A stretch of DNA of 64,000 nucleotides from the NCBI GenBank assembly GCA_039197065.1, contig JBCCUL010000043.1, positions 1 to 64,000 of the forward strand, written 5' to 3'. Below, one piece after another: positions 34,202 to 43,069 of the stretch. Numbering within the stretch: the stretch's first letter is position 1; each line of letters opens with the position of its first letter. This DNA is from JANQPX01 sp039197065. GTDB taxonomy: Bacteria; Pseudomonadota; Alphaproteobacteria; Geminicoccales; Geminicoccaceae. A program made the translations under genes and the position numbers. A model generated the notes under the pieces. That model was not told the DNA's origin. It searched no databases and saw only the letters and a list, made by a program, of their open reading frames with translations.

Positions 34202-35356
34202 ATGAGCAGAGACAACCAACTGACCCTCGGGGTGATGCCGCTTACGGACGCGGCACCGCTGATCATCGGCAAGGAGAAAGGATTTTTCGAGGCCGAGAAC
34301 CTCGAGGTCACGCTTGAACGCGAGGCGTCTTGGGCGACGATCCGGGACAAGGTGATGTTTCACGCGTTTGACGGCGCTCAGATGCTGGCGCCGATGCCGC
34401 TCGCCATGAGCTTCGGCGTCGGTCACAAACCGCGCGCGACGCTCGCCCCCATCGTTCTAAGCCTGAACGGCAACGGGATCACGGTCAGCACCTCTCTGCT
34501 GACCGACATCAGGAAAATCGCGCCGGAGAGCCTGGCGAGCCGGCCGATCAAGGCGGATGGCCTCGCCCGAGTGATCGCCGATCGACAAGCTAAGGGCGAG
34601 CGGCGGCTGGTGTTCGGCGTGGTCTATCCCTATTCCACCCACTACGCGCAGCTGCGCGCCTGGCTGGCGGAAGCCGGCCTTTCGCCGGATGACGATCTGG
34701 AGATCGTGGTCGTGCCGCCCGCGCAGATGGCCGATGAGCTGGATGCCGGTCGGCTGGATGGCTATTGCGTTGGCGAGCCCTGGAATCAGCTCGCCGTGCG
34801 CCGGGGCGTCGGTCATTTGCTGATCACCAGCCAGGAATTCTGGACCAATCGGGCCGAGAAGGTTCTTGGGGTGCATCAAAGCTTCGCCGAGGAGCGGCCC
34901 GACAGGCTCCAGGCCTTGCTGCGCGCGCTGATACGCGCCGGTAAATGGCTGGATCGCAGCGACAACCGTCTCGAAGCCGCGCGTCTCCTGGTTGAGGGCG
35001 GCTGGGTCGACGATGCGCCGATCGACGTGGTCGGCCTGTCGCTGATGGGCGTGATCGCCCATGATCTGGAAGAACCGCCGCGCAACATTCCCGACATGCA
35101 TATCTTCTATGCCGATGGCGCCAACCGGCCGTCGTTGCAGGATGCGGAGATCTACACGCGCGCCATGGTCAAGGCCGGCCAGCTTTCCCGTCCGCCGGGA
35201 CCCGATGATCTGGCGGCGGTTTACCGCGCGGATCTCTATGACGAGGCCGCCGAGGCGCTCGGCGAAGCCCTGCCTTCAAGAGGCGATGCCGCCGTTTTGA
35301 GCAGTGAAGCCTCTGCTTCAACCTCAGGTGTCGCGGAGAAATCAGAGCGTTGCTAG
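34202..35356 (+). CDS. nasS: NasS-like cytoplasmic nitrate/nitrite sensor
   Basis: 384 residues, NrtA/CmpA-type solute-binding fold without a signal peptide, so cytoplasmic, which is the hallmark of NasS. It starts NQLTLGVMPLTDAAPLIIGKEKGFFEAENLEVTLE and contains LSLNGNGITVS and DGYCVGEPWNQLAVRRG, blocks shared with the periplasmic NrtA encoded next door. NasS binds NasT and releases it when nitrate or nitrite is bound (established in other alphaproteobacteria). The ATG at 34202 is chosen because the extension upstream would cross the leader terminator. Unusually it follows nasT and has its own promoter and leader. Confidence 0.88.
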   Translation: MSRDNQLTLGVMPLTDAAPLIIGKEKGFFEAENLEVTLEREASWATIRDKVMFHAFDGAQMLAPMPLAMSFGVGHKPRATLAPIVLSLNGNGITVSTSLLTDIRKIAPESLASRPIKADGLARVIADRQAKGERRLVFGVVYPYSTHYAQLRAWLAEAGLSPDDDLEIVVVPPAQMADELDAGRLDGYCVGEPWNQLAVRRGVGHLLITSQEFWTNRAEKVLGVHQSFAEERPDRLQALLRALIRAGKWLDRSDNRLEAARLLVEGGWVDDAPIDVVGLSLMGVIAHDLEEPPRNIPDMHIFYADGANRPSLQDAEIYTRAMVKAGQLSRPPGPDDLAAVYRADLYDEAAEALGEALPSRGDAAVLSSEASASTSGVAEKSERC

Positions 35357-35463
35357 ATCGAGAATAGTGCAATGCACAATAATTATTCACAAAGTGATTT
35401 TTCTTTGCCCAGAAGCATCTGTCTGTAAACAATCAATGTCATTGATAATTTTATAAATAATAG

Positions 35464-35493
35464 TTGACAGCCATCGAGCTGTGTGGCTGATTT
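35464..35493 (+). promoter_or_regulatory. Probable nrtA-operon promoter
   Basis: A perfect -35 TTGACA (35464-35469) sits in the AT-rich nasS-nrtA gap, but the -10 candidate at 18-bp spacing (TGATTT, 35488-35493) is poor, suggesting an activator. An 11-bp palindrome GTGC-AAT-GCAC (35367-35377) about 90 bp upstream may be a binding site. No -24/-12 element with correct spacing was found here. Confidence 0.4.
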
Positions 35494-35508
35494 CATATAG
35501 ATATTGCG

Positions 35509-35615
35509 CTGCAATATTGCAGTCGCTGCCCCAGGATCCACCGCCGGGTCCGCTTGAAGCGAAGCCGCTTCGACTGTCGAGATTTCGATCTTGGCACGTT
35601 GAAGCGGCTTTTTTT
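35509..35615 (+). promoter_or_regulatory. NasT-type (ANTAR) leader RNA and terminator upstream of nrtA
   Basis: Hairpin 35534-35551 (6-bp stem with a U-G, loop ACCGCC, A1 and G4 as in the ANTAR consensus) is followed after 2 nt by hairpin 35554-35573 (7-bp stem, loop GAAGCC, G4 kept). The latter shares bases with the 5' arm of a strong intrinsic terminator: 35562-35574 pairs with 35598-35610 over 13 bp (one G-U) before seven T (35609-35615). An upstream CTGC/GCAG hairpin (35509-35522) with loop AATATT may be an extra element. Arrangement matches the nasS leader and predicts NasT antitermination of the nitrate operon. Confidence 0.78.
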
Positions 35616-35666
35616 GTGCTCAAACGCGGTCGACCGACCGGTCGCCGATAAGGGAAGGAGGGCCCC

Positions 35667-37076
35667 ATGCCCGAGATGATACCGAAGACAAAACGAGCCG
35701 GTCGGCGTCTGGGCGCAAGCCTTGCCGTTTTGAGCGCTCTGATGTTTACGCCCGCCGTCGTAACGGCCGAGATGCTGGACGTCGAGAAGGATGAGCTGAC
35801 CTTCGGCTTCATCAAGCTGACCGACATGGCGCCGCTCGCGGTCGCCTATGAGAACGGCTATTTCGAGGATGAGGGCCTGTTCGTCACGCTCGAGCCGCAG
35901 GCGAACTGGAAAGTGCTGCTCGATCGCGTGATCGACGGCGAACTGGACGGCGCGCATATGCTCGCAGGCCAGCCGCTGGCTGCGACCATCGGCTTTGGCA
36001 CCGAAGCCCATGTCATCACGCCTTTCTCCATGGATCTGAACGGCAACGGGATCACCGTCTCCAACGAGATATGGGAGCGGATGAAGGAGCATGTGCCGAT
36101 CGGCGACGACGGCAAGCCCGTGCATCCGATCAAGGCCGATTACCTCAAGCCCGTGGTCGATGAAATCATCGCCGAGGGCAAGCCCTTCAATATGGGCATG
36201 GTGTTTCCGGTCTCGACCCACAATTACGAGCTCCGCTACTGGCTCGCCGCGGGCGACATTCATCCCGGTTACTATTCGCCGAGCGACATTTCCGGCCAGA
36301 TCCAGGCGGAAGCGCTGCTCTCGGTGACGCCGCCGCCGCAGATGCCCGCCACGCTCGAAGCCGGCACGATCTACGGCTATTGCGTCGGCGAGCCCTGGAA
36401 CCAGCAGGCCGTCTTCAAGGGCATCGGCGTGCCTGTGATCACCGATTATGAGATCTGGAAGAACAACCCGGAAAAGGTTTTCGGCATCACGGCCGAGTTC
36501 GCCGAGGAAAACCCCAACACCACGCTCGCCCTTACGAAGGCGCTGATCCGGGCCGCCATGTGGCTGGACGAGGATAACAACGCCAACCGCATGGAAGCGG
36601 TCGAGATGCTCGCACTGCCGGAATATGTCGGCGCCGATGCCGAGGTGATCGCCAACTCGATGACCGGCACCTTCGAATATGAGAAGGGCGACGTGCGCGA
36701 GGTTCCCGACTTCAACGTCTTCTTCCGCTACTTCGCGACCTATCCCTACTACTCGGATGCCGTCTGGTATCTCTCCCAGATGCGCCGCTGGGGCCAGATC
36801 GCCGAATACAAGGACGACGCCTGGTACGACGAGGTCGCGCAGAAGGTCTACAAGCCTGACATCTACCTCGAGGCGGCCCGCCTCTTGGTCGACGAGGGGC
36901 TTGCGAACGAAGCCGATTTCCCCTGGGACACTGACGGCTATCGCGACCCGCAGTCCGAGTTCATCGACGGTCACACCTTCGATGGCCGTAAACCCAACGA
37001 CTACCTCGAACAGTTTCCGATCGGCCTGAAAGGCAAGGACGCCGTCGAGGGCACCGAAGTCGTCACCTCCGGCTGA
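35667..37076 (+). CDS. nrtA: Nitrate ABC transporter substrate-binding protein NrtA
   Basis: 469 residues, NrtA/NasF-type periplasmic nitrate (or nitrite) binding protein with an N-terminal signal (basic MPEMIPKTKRAGRRLG then a hydrophobic core ending VVTAEM). Characteristic blocks are LTFGFIKLTDMAPLAVAYENGYFEDEGL, MDLNGNGITVSNEIWERM and YGYCVGEPWNQQAVFKGIGVPVITDYEIWKNNPEKVFG. The start is supported by ggaagga about 8 bp upstream. It is the first gene behind the NasT-type leader, so its expression and that of everything to cysG should require nitrate or nitrite. Confidence 0.95.
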   Translation: MPEMIPKTKRAGRRLGASLAVLSALMFTPAVVTAEMLDVEKDELTFGFIKLTDMAPLAVAYENGYFEDEGLFVTLEPQANWKVLLDRVIDGELDGAHMLAGQPLAATIGFGTEAHVITPFSMDLNGNGITVSNEIWERMKEHVPIGDDGKPVHPIKADYLKPVVDEIIAEGKPFNMGMVFPVSTHNYELRYWLAAGDIHPGYYSPSDISGQIQAEALLSVTPPPQMPATLEAGTIYGYCVGEPWNQQAVFKGIGVPVITDYEIWKNNPEKVFGITAEFAEENPNTTLALTKALIRAAMWLDEDNNANRMEAVEMLALPEYVGADAEVIANSMTGTFEYEKGDVREVPDFNVFFRYFATYPYYSDAVWYLSQMRRWGQIAEYKDDAWYDEVAQKVYKPDIYLEAARLLVDEGLANEADFPWDTDGYRDPQSEFIDGHTFDGRKPNDYLEQFPIGLKGKDAVEGTEVVTSG

Positions 37077-37089
37077 CCCGGCGGGTCAA

Positions 37090-37127
37090 GGCTCGACTTG
37101 CCTGACACGGGGTCAGGCGGTCGAGCC
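37090..37127 (+). promoter_or_regulatory. Stem-loop between nrtA and nrtB
   Basis: GGCTCGAC (37090-37097) pairs with GTCGAGCC (37120-37127), and GCCTGAC (37100-37106) with GTCAGGC (37112-37118), giving a 15-bp two-part stem with a 5-nt loop, 13 bp after the nrtA stop. There is no T-run. Likely favours nrtA over downstream genes by 3'-end protection or partial termination. Confidence 0.65.
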
Positions 37128-37185
37128 CCAAGCCCGGACGGATCGCTAGCCGCGACCAGCTTTCTCCGAACGAGGATGGCTCATC

Positions 37186-38274
37186 ATGTCGACCAATCTC
37201 TCTTCCGCCGATCAAGCCGCCGCGCTGCGGACACCGGTGAGCCGCCGGTTCAGCCTGCCGGACTTTCAAAGCATCGCACGCTTCCTCACCGTGATCGGCT
37301 TCGGCTGGCTGGTGCCGATCATGAAGATGGCCGCGGGCGAGGATCCGAAGGCTCATCTGAACGACCTCTGGCGCCAGCTTGGCGTGCCTATCCTGGCGAT
37401 CATCGCCTTTCTGTTCGCCTGGGCGCAATTGGCGCCGACCGTGCAGACCAGCCTCGGCGCCGTGCCCGGACCAGCCCAGGTTTGGGAGCAAGTCGAGGTC
37501 CTCGCCGCCGACCACGTCCGCCAGCGCGACAAGGCTGACGCCTTCTATGAGCGGCAGGAGGAGCGCAACGCCAAGCTCGAAGCCGAGGGCAAGGCGGACA
37601 AGGTCAAATGGCGGGACTATACCGGCAAGCCCACCTATCTCGATCAGATCGTCACCAGCCTGAAGACGGTCTTCACCGGCTTCGTGCTCGCCAGCCTGAT
37701 CGCCATTCCGCTTGGCATCCTCTGCGGCCTCTCGCCGATCATGAACGCGGCGTTCAACCCGCTTATTCAGATCTTCAAGCCGGTCTCACCGCTCGCCTGG
37801 TTGCCGATCGTCACCATGGTGGTCAGCGCCGTCTACACCAGCTCGGATCCCTGGTTCGACAAGAGCTTCCTGAATTCGGCCTTCACCGTGATGCTCTGCT
37901 CGCTCTGGCCGGCGCTGATCAACACCACGCTCGGTGTCGCCTCGATCGACAAGGATCTCCTGAACGTCGGCAAGGTGCTGCAGCTCGACTGGCGGACGCG
38001 CGTTACCAAGCTCGTCATTCCCTCATCCCTGCCGCTGATCTTCACCGGGCTTCGGCTGTCCCTCGGCGTCGGCTGGATGGTGCTGATCGCCGCCGAGATG
38101 CTCGCCCAGAACCCGGGTCTCGGCAAATTCGTCTGGGACGAGTTCCAGAACGGCAGCTCCGACAGTCTCGCGCGCATCATGGTCGCTGTTCTGACCATCG
38201 GCATCATCGGCTTCCTCTTGGATCGCCTGATGTACACCCTGCAGAGCCTCCTCACCCACAACGCCCAGTCGTAG
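37186..38274 (+). CDS. nrtB: Nitrate ABC transporter permease NrtB
   Basis: 362 residues, inner-membrane permease with a C-terminal BPD_transp_1 domain (about 150-355; LASLIAIPLGILCGLSP, KPVSPLAWLPIVTMVV, GLRLSLGVGWMVLIAAEML). It has a long N-terminal cytoplasmic region and a charged helical insertion about residues 100-145 (DKADAFYERQEERNAKLEAEGKADK) between the first helix and the core, typical of proteobacterial NrtB. The ATG follows an aggatgg-type site. Forms the channel energised by the double ATPase encoded next. Confidence 0.94.
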   Translation: MSTNLSSADQAAALRTPVSRRFSLPDFQSIARFLTVIGFGWLVPIMKMAAGEDPKAHLNDLWRQLGVPILAIIAFLFAWAQLAPTVQTSLGAVPGPAQVWEQVEVLAADHVRQRDKADAFYERQEERNAKLEAEGKADKVKWRDYTGKPTYLDQIVTSLKTVFTGFVLASLIAIPLGILCGLSPIMNAAFNPLIQIFKPVSPLAWLPIVTMVVSAVYTSSDPWFDKSFLNSAFTVMLCSLWPALINTTLGVASIDKDLLNVGKVLQLDWRTRVTKLVIPSSLPLIFTGLRLSLGVGWMVLIAAEMLAQNPGLGKFVWDEFQNGSSDSLARIMVAVLTIGIIGFLLDRLMYTLQSLLTHNAQS

Positions 38275-38306
38275 CAGGACGGGCTCGACTTTGACGGAGT
38301 GAACCC

Positions 38307-40016
38307 ATGGCGACGCTTGAACTCAAGAACATCGTCAAGAGCTACGGGGAAGGGGCAGGGCGGACCGAGGTTCTGGACGGGATCGACCTCGCGATCAAGG
38401 ACCGGGAGTTCGTCGCCATCGTCGGCTTCTCCGGCTCGGGCAAGACCACGCTGATCAACACCATCGCAGGCCTGGTCCAGCCGGACCGGGGCGAGGTGCT
38501 GATCGACGGCAAGCCGGTGACCGAGGCCGGACCTGACAGGGGACTCGTCTTCCAGAGCTACTCGCTCATGCCCTGGCTCTCTGTCTACGGCAATGTGGCG
38601 CTCGCGGTGGACGCCGTCTTTAGATCCGAGAGCAAGGCGGAGAAGGACGCGCGCATCCGCCGCTATGTCGACATGGTCGGCCTCACGCCGGCGATCGATC
38701 GCAAACCTGCCGCCCTTTCAGGCGGCATGCGCCAGCGGGTGGCGGTCGCGCGCGCCCTGGCCATGAGCCCGGAGATCCTGCTTCTCGACGAACCGCTGTC
38801 CGCGCTTGATGCCCTGACACGGGCGAAGCTGCAGAACGAGATCGAGCAGATCTGGCGCCAGGAGAAGAAGACCGTCGTCATGATCACCAACGACGTCGAT
38901 GAGGCGATCTTGCTTGCCGATCGCATCATTCCACTCAGACCGGGCCCGAAGGCCAAGCTCGGGCCGGAGTTCATCGTCGATCTGCCGCGCCCGCGCGATC
39001 GCACCGCGATGAACCATAATGAGCGCTTCAAGACGCTGCGCAACGACATCACCCGCTACCTGGTCGACGTCAGCCATGAAAATGCTCTTGTAAAGGATCA
39101 AGGCCCTGCCTTGCCGGAGGTGACGCCTGTGCTGCCGCTGGCGTTGCGAAAGGCGATGAAATCGGCGACGGCCTATGGCGATCACCGCTATCTCGAATTC
39201 GCCAAGCTGAAGAAAGTCTATCCGACGCCGAAAGGACCGCTCACGGTCTGCGAAGACATCGACTTGATCATGAAGAAGGGCGAGTTCATCTCCCTGATCG
39301 GCCATTCCGGTTGCGGCAAGTCGACGGTGCTCTCGATGACCGCCGGCCTGAACGAGATCACCGATGGCGGCATCGTCCTCGATGGCTCCGAGATCAGCAT
39401 GGCCGGGCCGGACAAGGGCGTCGTCTTCCAGGCGCCGAGCCTGTTCCCCTGGCTGACAGCGTTCGAAAATGTCGCTCTTGGCGTTGAGCGCGTCTACCCG
39501 CACGCGACCCAGAAAGAGCGAAACGACATCGTCGCCTACTACCTGACCCGGGTCGGCCTTGGCGATGCGCAGCACAAACGGGCGACAGATCTCTCCAACG
39601 GCATGAAACAGCGCGTCGGTATCGCGCGCGCGTTTGCCCTTTCACCGAAGTTGCTTCTGCTCGATGAGCCTTTCGGCATGCTCGATAGCCTCACCCGCTG
39701 GGACCTTCAGGAGGTGCTGATGGAGGTCTGGAGCCGCACCAAGGTCACCGCTATCTGCGTCACCCACGATGTCGACGAGGCCATCCTGCTCGCCGACCGC
39801 GTGGTGATGATGACCAACGGTCCGCATGCGCGCATCGGCAAGATCATGGAGGTCGATCTCCCCCGCCCGCGCAGCCGAACCGAGCTTTTGGAGCACCCCG
39901 ACTACTACCGTTATCGCGAGGAGCTGCTGACCTTCCTCGAAGAATATGAACACGGGGGTGCCGCGGGCACCGGCGAGGACAAGAAACCGTCCGAGCCTAA
40001 AAAAGAGGCGGCCTGA
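38307..40016 (+). CDS. nrtCD: Nitrate ABC transporter, fused tandem ATPases (NrtC-NrtD type)
   Basis: 569 residues containing two complete nucleotide-binding domains. Domain 1 (about 3-250): Walker A GFSGSGKTT, signature LSGGMRQR, Walker B ILLLDEPLSALD. Domain 2 (about 300-545): Walker A GHSGCGKST, signature LSNGMKQR, Walker B LLLLDEPFGMLD. In cyanobacteria NrtC and NrtD are separate proteins and NrtC carries a binding-protein domain; here the two ATPases are joined and the regulatory domain is missing, so nitrate-uptake inhibition by ammonium through NrtC is not expected to work the same way (inference). Two bases separate it from the next gene. Confidence 0.93.
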   Translation: MATLELKNIVKSYGEGAGRTEVLDGIDLAIKDREFVAIVGFSGSGKTTLINTIAGLVQPDRGEVLIDGKPVTEAGPDRGLVFQSYSLMPWLSVYGNVALAVDAVFRSESKAEKDARIRRYVDMVGLTPAIDRKPAALSGGMRQRVAVARALAMSPEILLLDEPLSALDALTRAKLQNEIEQIWRQEKKTVVMITNDVDEAILLADRIIPLRPGPKAKLGPEFIVDLPRPRDRTAMNHNERFKTLRNDITRYLVDVSHENALVKDQGPALPEVTPVLPLALRKAMKSATAYGDHRYLEFAKLKKVYPTPKGPLTVCEDIDLIMKKGEFISLIGHSGCGKSTVLSMTAGLNEITDGGIVLDGSEISMAGPDKGVVFQAPSLFPWLTAFENVALGVERVYPHATQKERNDIVAYYLTRVGLGDAQHKRATDLSNGMKQRVGIARAFALSPKLLLLDEPFGMLDSLTRWDLQEVLMEVWSRTKVTAICVTHDVDEAILLADRVVMMTNGPHARIGKIMEVDLPRPRSRTELLEHPDYYRYREELLTFLEEYEHGGAAGTGEDKKPSEPKKEAA

Positions 40017-40018
40017 TC

Positions 40019-41242
40019 ATGGAGCGGCTGGTCATCGTCGGAGGCGGCATGGCGGCGGCGCGCCTGATCAATCGCTTGAGCGAGGCAGCACCTGATCGCT
40101 ACCAAATCACGCTCATCGGCGCTGAGACCTCGCTGCCCTACGACCGCGTGCAGCTCTCCTCCGTGCTCGCCGGCGAACGGTCGCTCGGCGAGCTCGGTTT
40201 GATCGCGCCTGCGGCTGCCAAGCGCATCCTTTTCTTCCAGGGACAGCAGGTCAAATCGATCAGCCCGGCGACCAAGCGGATCATGCTCGCGGATTGCAGC
40301 ACGATCGGCTATGACAAACTCGTGCTGGCGACCGGTTCCGCCCCGATCCGCCTGCCGTTGCCCGGTGTTGACCGCGACGGCGTCCACACCTTCCGCGATC
40401 TCAGCGATGTCGACGCGCTCAGCCGTATCGAGGGGCGCGCCATCGTCATCGGCGGCGGGCTCCTTGGCCTCGAAGCCGCCCACGGCCTCGCCAGCCGCGG
40501 CCTCGACGTCACCGTCGTCCATCTCATGCCCTGGCTGATGGAACGCCAGCTCGACCGGGAAGCGGGCGGCCTCTTGAAACGCGAGCTGGAATCGCACGGC
40601 GTCGCCTTCGCCCTTGAAGCCGAAAGCGAAGCGATCATCGGCGGGGAACGGGTCGAGGGACTGAAGCTGAAATCCGGCGAGGTCATGCCATGCGACCATC
40701 TGATCATGGCCGTCGGCATCCGTCCGGAAAAAACGCTCGCCGACACCGCCGGCCTCAAGGTCGGGCGCGGTGTTCGCGTCAACGATCAGCTGATCACCTC
40801 GGATGGGAATGTCTTCGCGATCGGCGAATGCGCCGAGCATCAGGGCGTCACCTACGGCCTTGTCTGGCCGGTGAACGAGCAGGCCGATGTGCTCGCCGCC
40901 CACTTGGCTGGCGATGATCATGCCGCCTATTGCGGCTCAGCCGTGTTCACCTCGCTCAAGATCTCCGGCGTCCAGCTCTTCTCCGCTGGTGACTTCGCCG
41001 ACGAAGTCGAGGGAGATCGGATCACCTTCCGCGATCATGAGCGCGGCATCTACAAGAAGCTGGTCATTCGGGACGATCGCCTGGTCGGCGCCGTGCTGCT
41101 CGGCGATGCCGGCGACGGGGCCTGGTACGCCTCCCTCATTCAGGACCGGACGCCGATCAGCGCGTTTCGCGATCGCCTGATGTTCGGGCGCGCTTTCGTC
41201 GACGAGGCGCCGGCCGGCAACACGGTTTTAAATGCGGCGTGA
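40019..41242 (+). CDS. NirB-like FAD-dependent pyridine nucleotide oxidoreductase
   Basis: 407 residues, two-Rossmann FAD/NAD(P)H oxidoreductase related to the N-terminal part of NirB/NasD nitrite reductases. Seen are the FAD motif LVIVGGGMAAARL at the N-terminus, PYDRVQLSSVLAGE, the NAD(P)H motif AIVIGGGLLGLEAAHGLASRG near 142 and DGNVFAIGECAEHQG near 260. It stops before the [2Fe-2S] and siroheme domains of NirB, so it works as a separate electron donor, presumably to the nitrite reductase or the nitrate reductase encoded downstream. Coupled to the genes on both sides. Confidence 0.88.
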   Translation: MERLVIVGGGMAAARLINRLSEAAPDRYQITLIGAETSLPYDRVQLSSVLAGERSLGELGLIAPAAAKRILFFQGQQVKSISPATKRIMLADCSTIGYDKLVLATGSAPIRLPLPGVDRDGVHTFRDLSDVDALSRIEGRAIVIGGGLLGLEAAHGLASRGLDVTVVHLMPWLMERQLDREAGGLLKRELESHGVAFALEAESEAIIGGERVEGLKLKSGEVMPCDHLIMAVGIRPEKTLADTAGLKVGRGVRVNDQLITSDGNVFAIGECAEHQGVTYGLVWPVNEQADVLAAHLAGDDHAAYCGSAVFTSLKISGVQLFSAGDFADEVEGDRITFRDHERGIYKKLVIRDDRLVGAVLLGDAGDGAWYASLIQDRTPISAFRDRLMFGRAFVDEAPAGNTVLNAA

Positions 41243-41252
41243 GGAGCCTCCG

Positions 41253-43064
41253 ATGAGCGACAACCCAACCTTCACGCCGGAGCAAAAGGAATATCTCGAA
41301 GGCTTCATGACCGGCGCCAACAAAGCGCGCCAGGCCCTCGGCATGCCGCCCTTGGCTGCCCTCGCCAATGGCGGGGCGGCAGTTCCTGGCGTTGACAATG
41401 GAACCTCGCCGTCAGGGCCGGATGCCGTGCACGCAGCAGCCCAGGATCGCTTTCTCGCTGACGGCAAGAAGCTGACGGCGGAGGAAAAGGCCAAGCGTGA
41501 CGGCCACCCCTTCGACATGTGGGATGAGATCGTCGCCAAGACCCAGGCGGGCGAATTCCCGAAGGGCACGGACGTTTTCAAATACAAATATTACGGCCTG
41601 TTCTTCACCGGCCCCAACCAGAAAGCCTTCATGTCCCGCCTGAAGCTGCCAAACGGCATCCTGAACGCCTGGCAGTTCCGCGGCCTTGCCGATCTCGCCG
41701 AGCGCTATGGGGGAGGCTATGCCCACGTCACCACCCGCGCCAACCTGCAGATACGCGAAATCGGGGCGATCGACGCGGTTCCTTATCTCGAAGGCCTGTT
41801 CGCGCTGGGCATCACCTCGAAGGGCTCGGGCGCCGACAACATCCGCAACATCACCGGCTCGCCGACCGCTGGCATCGATGCCGAGGAGCTGATCGACACC
41901 CGCCCGCTCGCGCGCGAAATCCAGCACTATATCCTGAACCGCCGCGATTTCTTCGGCCTGCCCCGAAAGTTCAACATCGCCTTCGACGGCGGCGGACGGA
42001 TCGGCGTGCTCGAAGAAAGCAACGACATCGGCTTCACCGCCTTTCGCGTCGGCGAGGGCAGGGCCGTGCCGCCCGGCATTTACTTTCGTCTCGCTCTCGG
42101 CGGGATCACCGGCCACAAGGACATCGCGCAGGACGCCGGCGTCGTGCTGCGTCCCGAGGAATGCACGCCGGTCGCCGCCGCCATCATCCGCGTCTTCATC
42201 GACGAGGGCGACCGCACCGATCGCACCAAGGCACGCATGAAATACGTCCTCGATCGTTGGGGCCACGAGACATATCTGGCCGAGGTCGAGAAGGTCCTGG
42301 GCTACACGCTTCCCCGTCTTCCGCTGGAGGAGGGCGAACTTCGCGGCGGCATTGATCGTATGGCGCATGTCGGGGTCCACGAACAAGTCCAGGAAGATCG
42401 CTTCTACATCGGCGTGGCGCTTCCGGTCGGCCGTCTTGCGCCGGAGCAGATGCATGCGCTCGCGGATCTCGCCCAGCGTTACGGCGACGGTGATATCCGC
42501 CTGACCGTCTGGCAAAATCTGCTGCTCTCCGGCATCGCGGGCGACGACGTCGAGGACGTCAAAAAAGGAATCGAGGCGATGGGTCTCGCCTGGTCCGCAA
42601 GCAATCTGCGCGCTGGTCTGGTCGCCTGCACCGGCGCTTTCGGCTGCCGTTTCGCGCTCGCCTACACCAAGGAGAACGCCACCAAGATTATCGAGCATAT
42701 CGACACCAGACTGGTGCTGGATCAGCCGATCAACATCCACATCACCGGATGCCACCATAGCTGCGCGCAGCATTATATCGGCGATATCGGCCTGCTCTCC
42801 ACCAAGGTGGATCTCGGCGGCGAGGATGACGACGACGGCGAGGAGGTGGAGGGCTTTCACATCGTGGTCGGCGGCGGCTGGGGCGAGAAGGCTGCCATCG
42901 GCCGCGAGCTCTACGAGAGCATCACGGCGGAGCGCGCACCCGAGGTCATCGAGCGCATGCTGAGCGTCTATCTGGAGCGCCGCGAGGCAGAAGAAACCTT
43001 CGCGGATTTCGCCAATCGTCACGAGCTCGACGAACTCAAACAGCATTTCGCGATCGAGGCCTAG
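41253..43064 (+). CDS. nirA: Assimilatory nitrite reductase NirA (siroheme, [4Fe-4S])
   Basis: 603 residues, nitrite/sulfite reductase family with two ferredoxin-like half-domain repeats. The [4Fe-4S]-siroheme cysteines are C459 and C465 (CTGAFGC) and C500 and C504 (CHHSC). Other blocks are GLFFTGPNQKAFMSRLKLPNG and YGGGYAHVTTRANLQIREI. It reduces nitrite to ammonium with six electrons. At about 600 residues it is longer than plant/cyanobacterial NirA (about 510), with an extra N-terminal segment of about 90 residues. No FAD module is attached; donors are probably the neighbouring flavoproteins. The ATG at 41253 has GAGGAG 6 bp upstream. Confidence 0.93.
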   Translation: MSDNPTFTPEQKEYLEGFMTGANKARQALGMPPLAALANGGAAVPGVDNGTSPSGPDAVHAAAQDRFLADGKKLTAEEKAKRDGHPFDMWDEIVAKTQAGEFPKGTDVFKYKYYGLFFTGPNQKAFMSRLKLPNGILNAWQFRGLADLAERYGGGYAHVTTRANLQIREIGAIDAVPYLEGLFALGITSKGSGADNIRNITGSPTAGIDAEELIDTRPLAREIQHYILNRRDFFGLPRKFNIAFDGGGRIGVLEESNDIGFTAFRVGEGRAVPPGIYFRLALGGITGHKDIAQDAGVVLRPEECTPVAAAIIRVFIDEGDRTDRTKARMKYVLDRWGHETYLAEVEKVLGYTLPRLPLEEGELRGGIDRMAHVGVHEQVQEDRFYIGVALPVGRLAPEQMHALADLAQRYGDGDIRLTVWQNLLLSGIAGDDVEDVKKGIEAMGLAWSASNLRAGLVACTGAFGCRFALAYTKENATKIIEHIDTRLVLDQPINIHITGCHHSCAQHYIGDIGLLSTKVDLGGEDDDDGEEVEGFHIVVGGGWGEKAAIGRELYESITAERAPEVIERMLSVYLERREAEETFADFANRHELDELKQHFAIEA

Positions 43065-43069
43065 GCACG

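Noticed and set aside
35592..35606. TGGCAC motif resembling a sigma-54 -24 element
   Set aside because: The GC partner is one base off the required spacing and the motif lies within the terminator stem of the nrtA leader.
35493..36974. 493-codon minus-strand open frame
   Set aside because: Antisense to nrtA and its leader; no domain.
41412..43046. 544-codon minus-strand open frame
   Set aside because: Antisense to nirA, whose siroheme and Fe-S cysteines are all on the plus strand.
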